Shown one piece after another: positions 63,121 to 64,000 of a stretch of DNA of 64,000 bases. Made by a program: the position numbers and the translations under genes. How positions within the stretch are numbered: the stretch's first letter is position 1; each line of letters starts with the position of its first letter. The notes under the pieces are model-generated. The model ran no database searches, was not told where the DNA came from, and was given only the letters and a program-made list of their open reading frames with translations. This stretch comes from Cyclobacteriaceae bacterium (GTDB lineage: Bacteria > Bacteroidota > Bacteroidia > Cytophagales > Cyclobacteriaceae): positions 186,001-250,000 of the forward strand of contig JAFIEV010000046.1 in the NCBI GenBank assembly GCA_020832305.1. Reading direction: 5' to 3'.

Positions 63121-64000
63121 ATATCTATTAATAGTACCGTCTTTGCTCTTTTTTGTGGCATTAACTGATGCTTTAGCACAGAGAACCAGTTCTGCATATT
63201 CAGCTATTGGACCTGGCTTACTCAATGGCAACCAAAATGCGTACCACGAAGGGATGGGGGGGCTGGGGCTCAGCAATTCTACTCCATGGATAATGAGTAA
63301 TGTCAACCCTGCTTTTTTACCACTTAATAATTTCACTATGTTCGACATTGGTATTACAGTGGAAAGCAGAAATATTTCTTCAGATACCCTTAGTGAATCA
63401 TTAAGTACAGGTACTATTGATTATTTTGCCCTTGCTGTGCCCGTAGTCGCCGGAAAGTTGGGTATTGCCCTCGGGGTCAGGCCATATACTACGGTGAATT
63501 ATGCAGTACGAAGCGTCGGTCAGATAGACGGTCCCGGCAATAATGCCGAATACATTTACTCCGGAGAGGGCGGAATGTCAAGAGCCTATTTAAACGCTGG
63601 ACTTAAAGTCTGGAAGAATTTGTACGCGGGTGCATCTGCCTCTTATATTTTCGGTTCTAAAACTGAAAATACTACCATTACCATTGGGCAAAACAGCAAT
63701 GTGAATACCGCTTTGCTTACTGCAGCCCACTACAGAAGTACAAGATTTTCAGATTTTAATTTTAGCGGATCCCTGGGCTACAAACAGGAACTTAAAAACA
63801 GAATCAGTTTATCTGCCGGAATATTGTATGACCTGGAAGCGAGCCTCAATACATTCCGGTCAGAAAGACTTGAAGGAAGAAGAAGTCTTGATTTTCCGGT
63901 GCTTGCAGATACCCTGGCAGATGATTTACCGGCCCGAACCATATTGCCATCAAGAATTGGCGGTGGTGTGTCAATACAAAAAATGTTTAACTGGACATTT
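63110..64000 (+). CDS. Outer-membrane protein, 3' part outside window
   Basis: Open frame from the ATG at 63110 to the window end (297 codons). Signal peptide about 1-23 (VPSLLFFVALTDALA), then the FadL/OMPP1-like start SAIGPGLLNGNQNAYHEGMG with SNVNPAFLP, and beta-strand text to the edge. Overlaps the coaX stop by 11 nt, so translation is likely coupled; coaX followed by an outer-membrane barrel gene is a common Bacteroidota order. Function unknown. Confidence 0.82.
   Translation, partial: MNCKYLLIVPSLLFFVALTDALAQRTSSAYSAIGPGLLNGNQNAYHEGMGGLGLSNSTPWIMSNVNPAFLPLNNFTMFDIGITVESRNISSDTLSESLSTGTIDYFALAVPVVAGKLGIALGVRPYTTVNYAVRSVGQIDGPGNNAEYIYSGEGGMSRAYLNAGLKVWKNLYAGASASYIFGSKTENTTITIGQNSNVNTALLTAAHYRSTRFSDFNFSGSLGYKQELKNRISLSAGILYDLEASLNTFRSERLEGRRSLDFPVLADTLADDLPARTILPSRIGGGVSIQKMFNWTF

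Overview
The window is a chromosomal segment of a Bacteroidota bacterium, most likely Cytophagales-like. The support is four SusC-type TonB-dependent transporters with SusD-type lipoproteins, ECF sigma/FecR pairs, paired FloA/NfeD, a BT_3928-type DoxX protein, a single-chain DUF2027-Smr protein, an archaeal-type ProS, an EF-G paralogue, few recognisable Shine-Dalgarno sites and a few promoter candidates of the TAnnTTTG type. No rRNA, tRNA, CRISPR array, phage or transposase gene was seen.

Positions 1-32,100 are nutrient-uptake regions. A minus-strand sigma/FecR/SusC module (4187 to <1) runs off the left edge. It is followed by a SusC-SusD-lipoprotein operon without its own regulator (5135-11004), then a block of small minus-strand genes (cupin, hypothetical, DUF2027-Smr, photolyase, truncated DUF2807). 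Next comes a complete polysaccharide-utilisation-type locus (15209-24783): ECF sigma, FecR, STN-SusC, SusD and two GH43-type hydrolases. A second complete locus starts at 24907 with sigma, FecR, STN-SusC and SusD.

Positions 32,100-44,430 carry the cargo downstream of that second locus: a large calcium-motif CRTAC1/ASPIC-like lipoprotein, a secreted nucleoside-hydrolase-fold protein, a GRP/ureide-permease-like inner-membrane transporter, separate DhaK- and DhaL-type kinase subunits, two DUF1593 nucleoside-hydrolase-like secreted proteins and an SGNH esterase. Read together they suggest a route of outer-membrane capture, periplasmic cleavage and deacylation, inner-membrane import and phosphorylation of a small polyol or ketose; the substrate is inferred, not shown. 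The block contains two gene remnants. One is a decayed copy of the first nucleoside-hydrolase gene, with a 71-bp exact match to it and an in-frame 852-nt internal deletion.

Positions 44,500-64,000 are mostly housekeeping: an EF-G paralogue lacking the P-loop lysine and catalytic histidine, a flippase-like membrane protein, two methyltransferases, FloA/NfeD, ProS, a methionine/glycine-rich repeat protein, an outer-membrane barrel, shikimate kinase, a lone peptide-type ABC permease, BT_3928, DUF1599, FolP, CdaA (c-di-AMP synthesis), AnmK, CoaX and the start of an outer-membrane protein.

The three sigma/FecR/SusC modules share a layout: 138-156 nt between sigma and fecR, and 145-164 nt between fecR and susC. 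The latter gap starts with a GCCTATGA-like motif opening a 2-8 codon reading frame and then holds strong hairpins. This suggests a shared leader or attenuation device between the regulator and the transporter genes.
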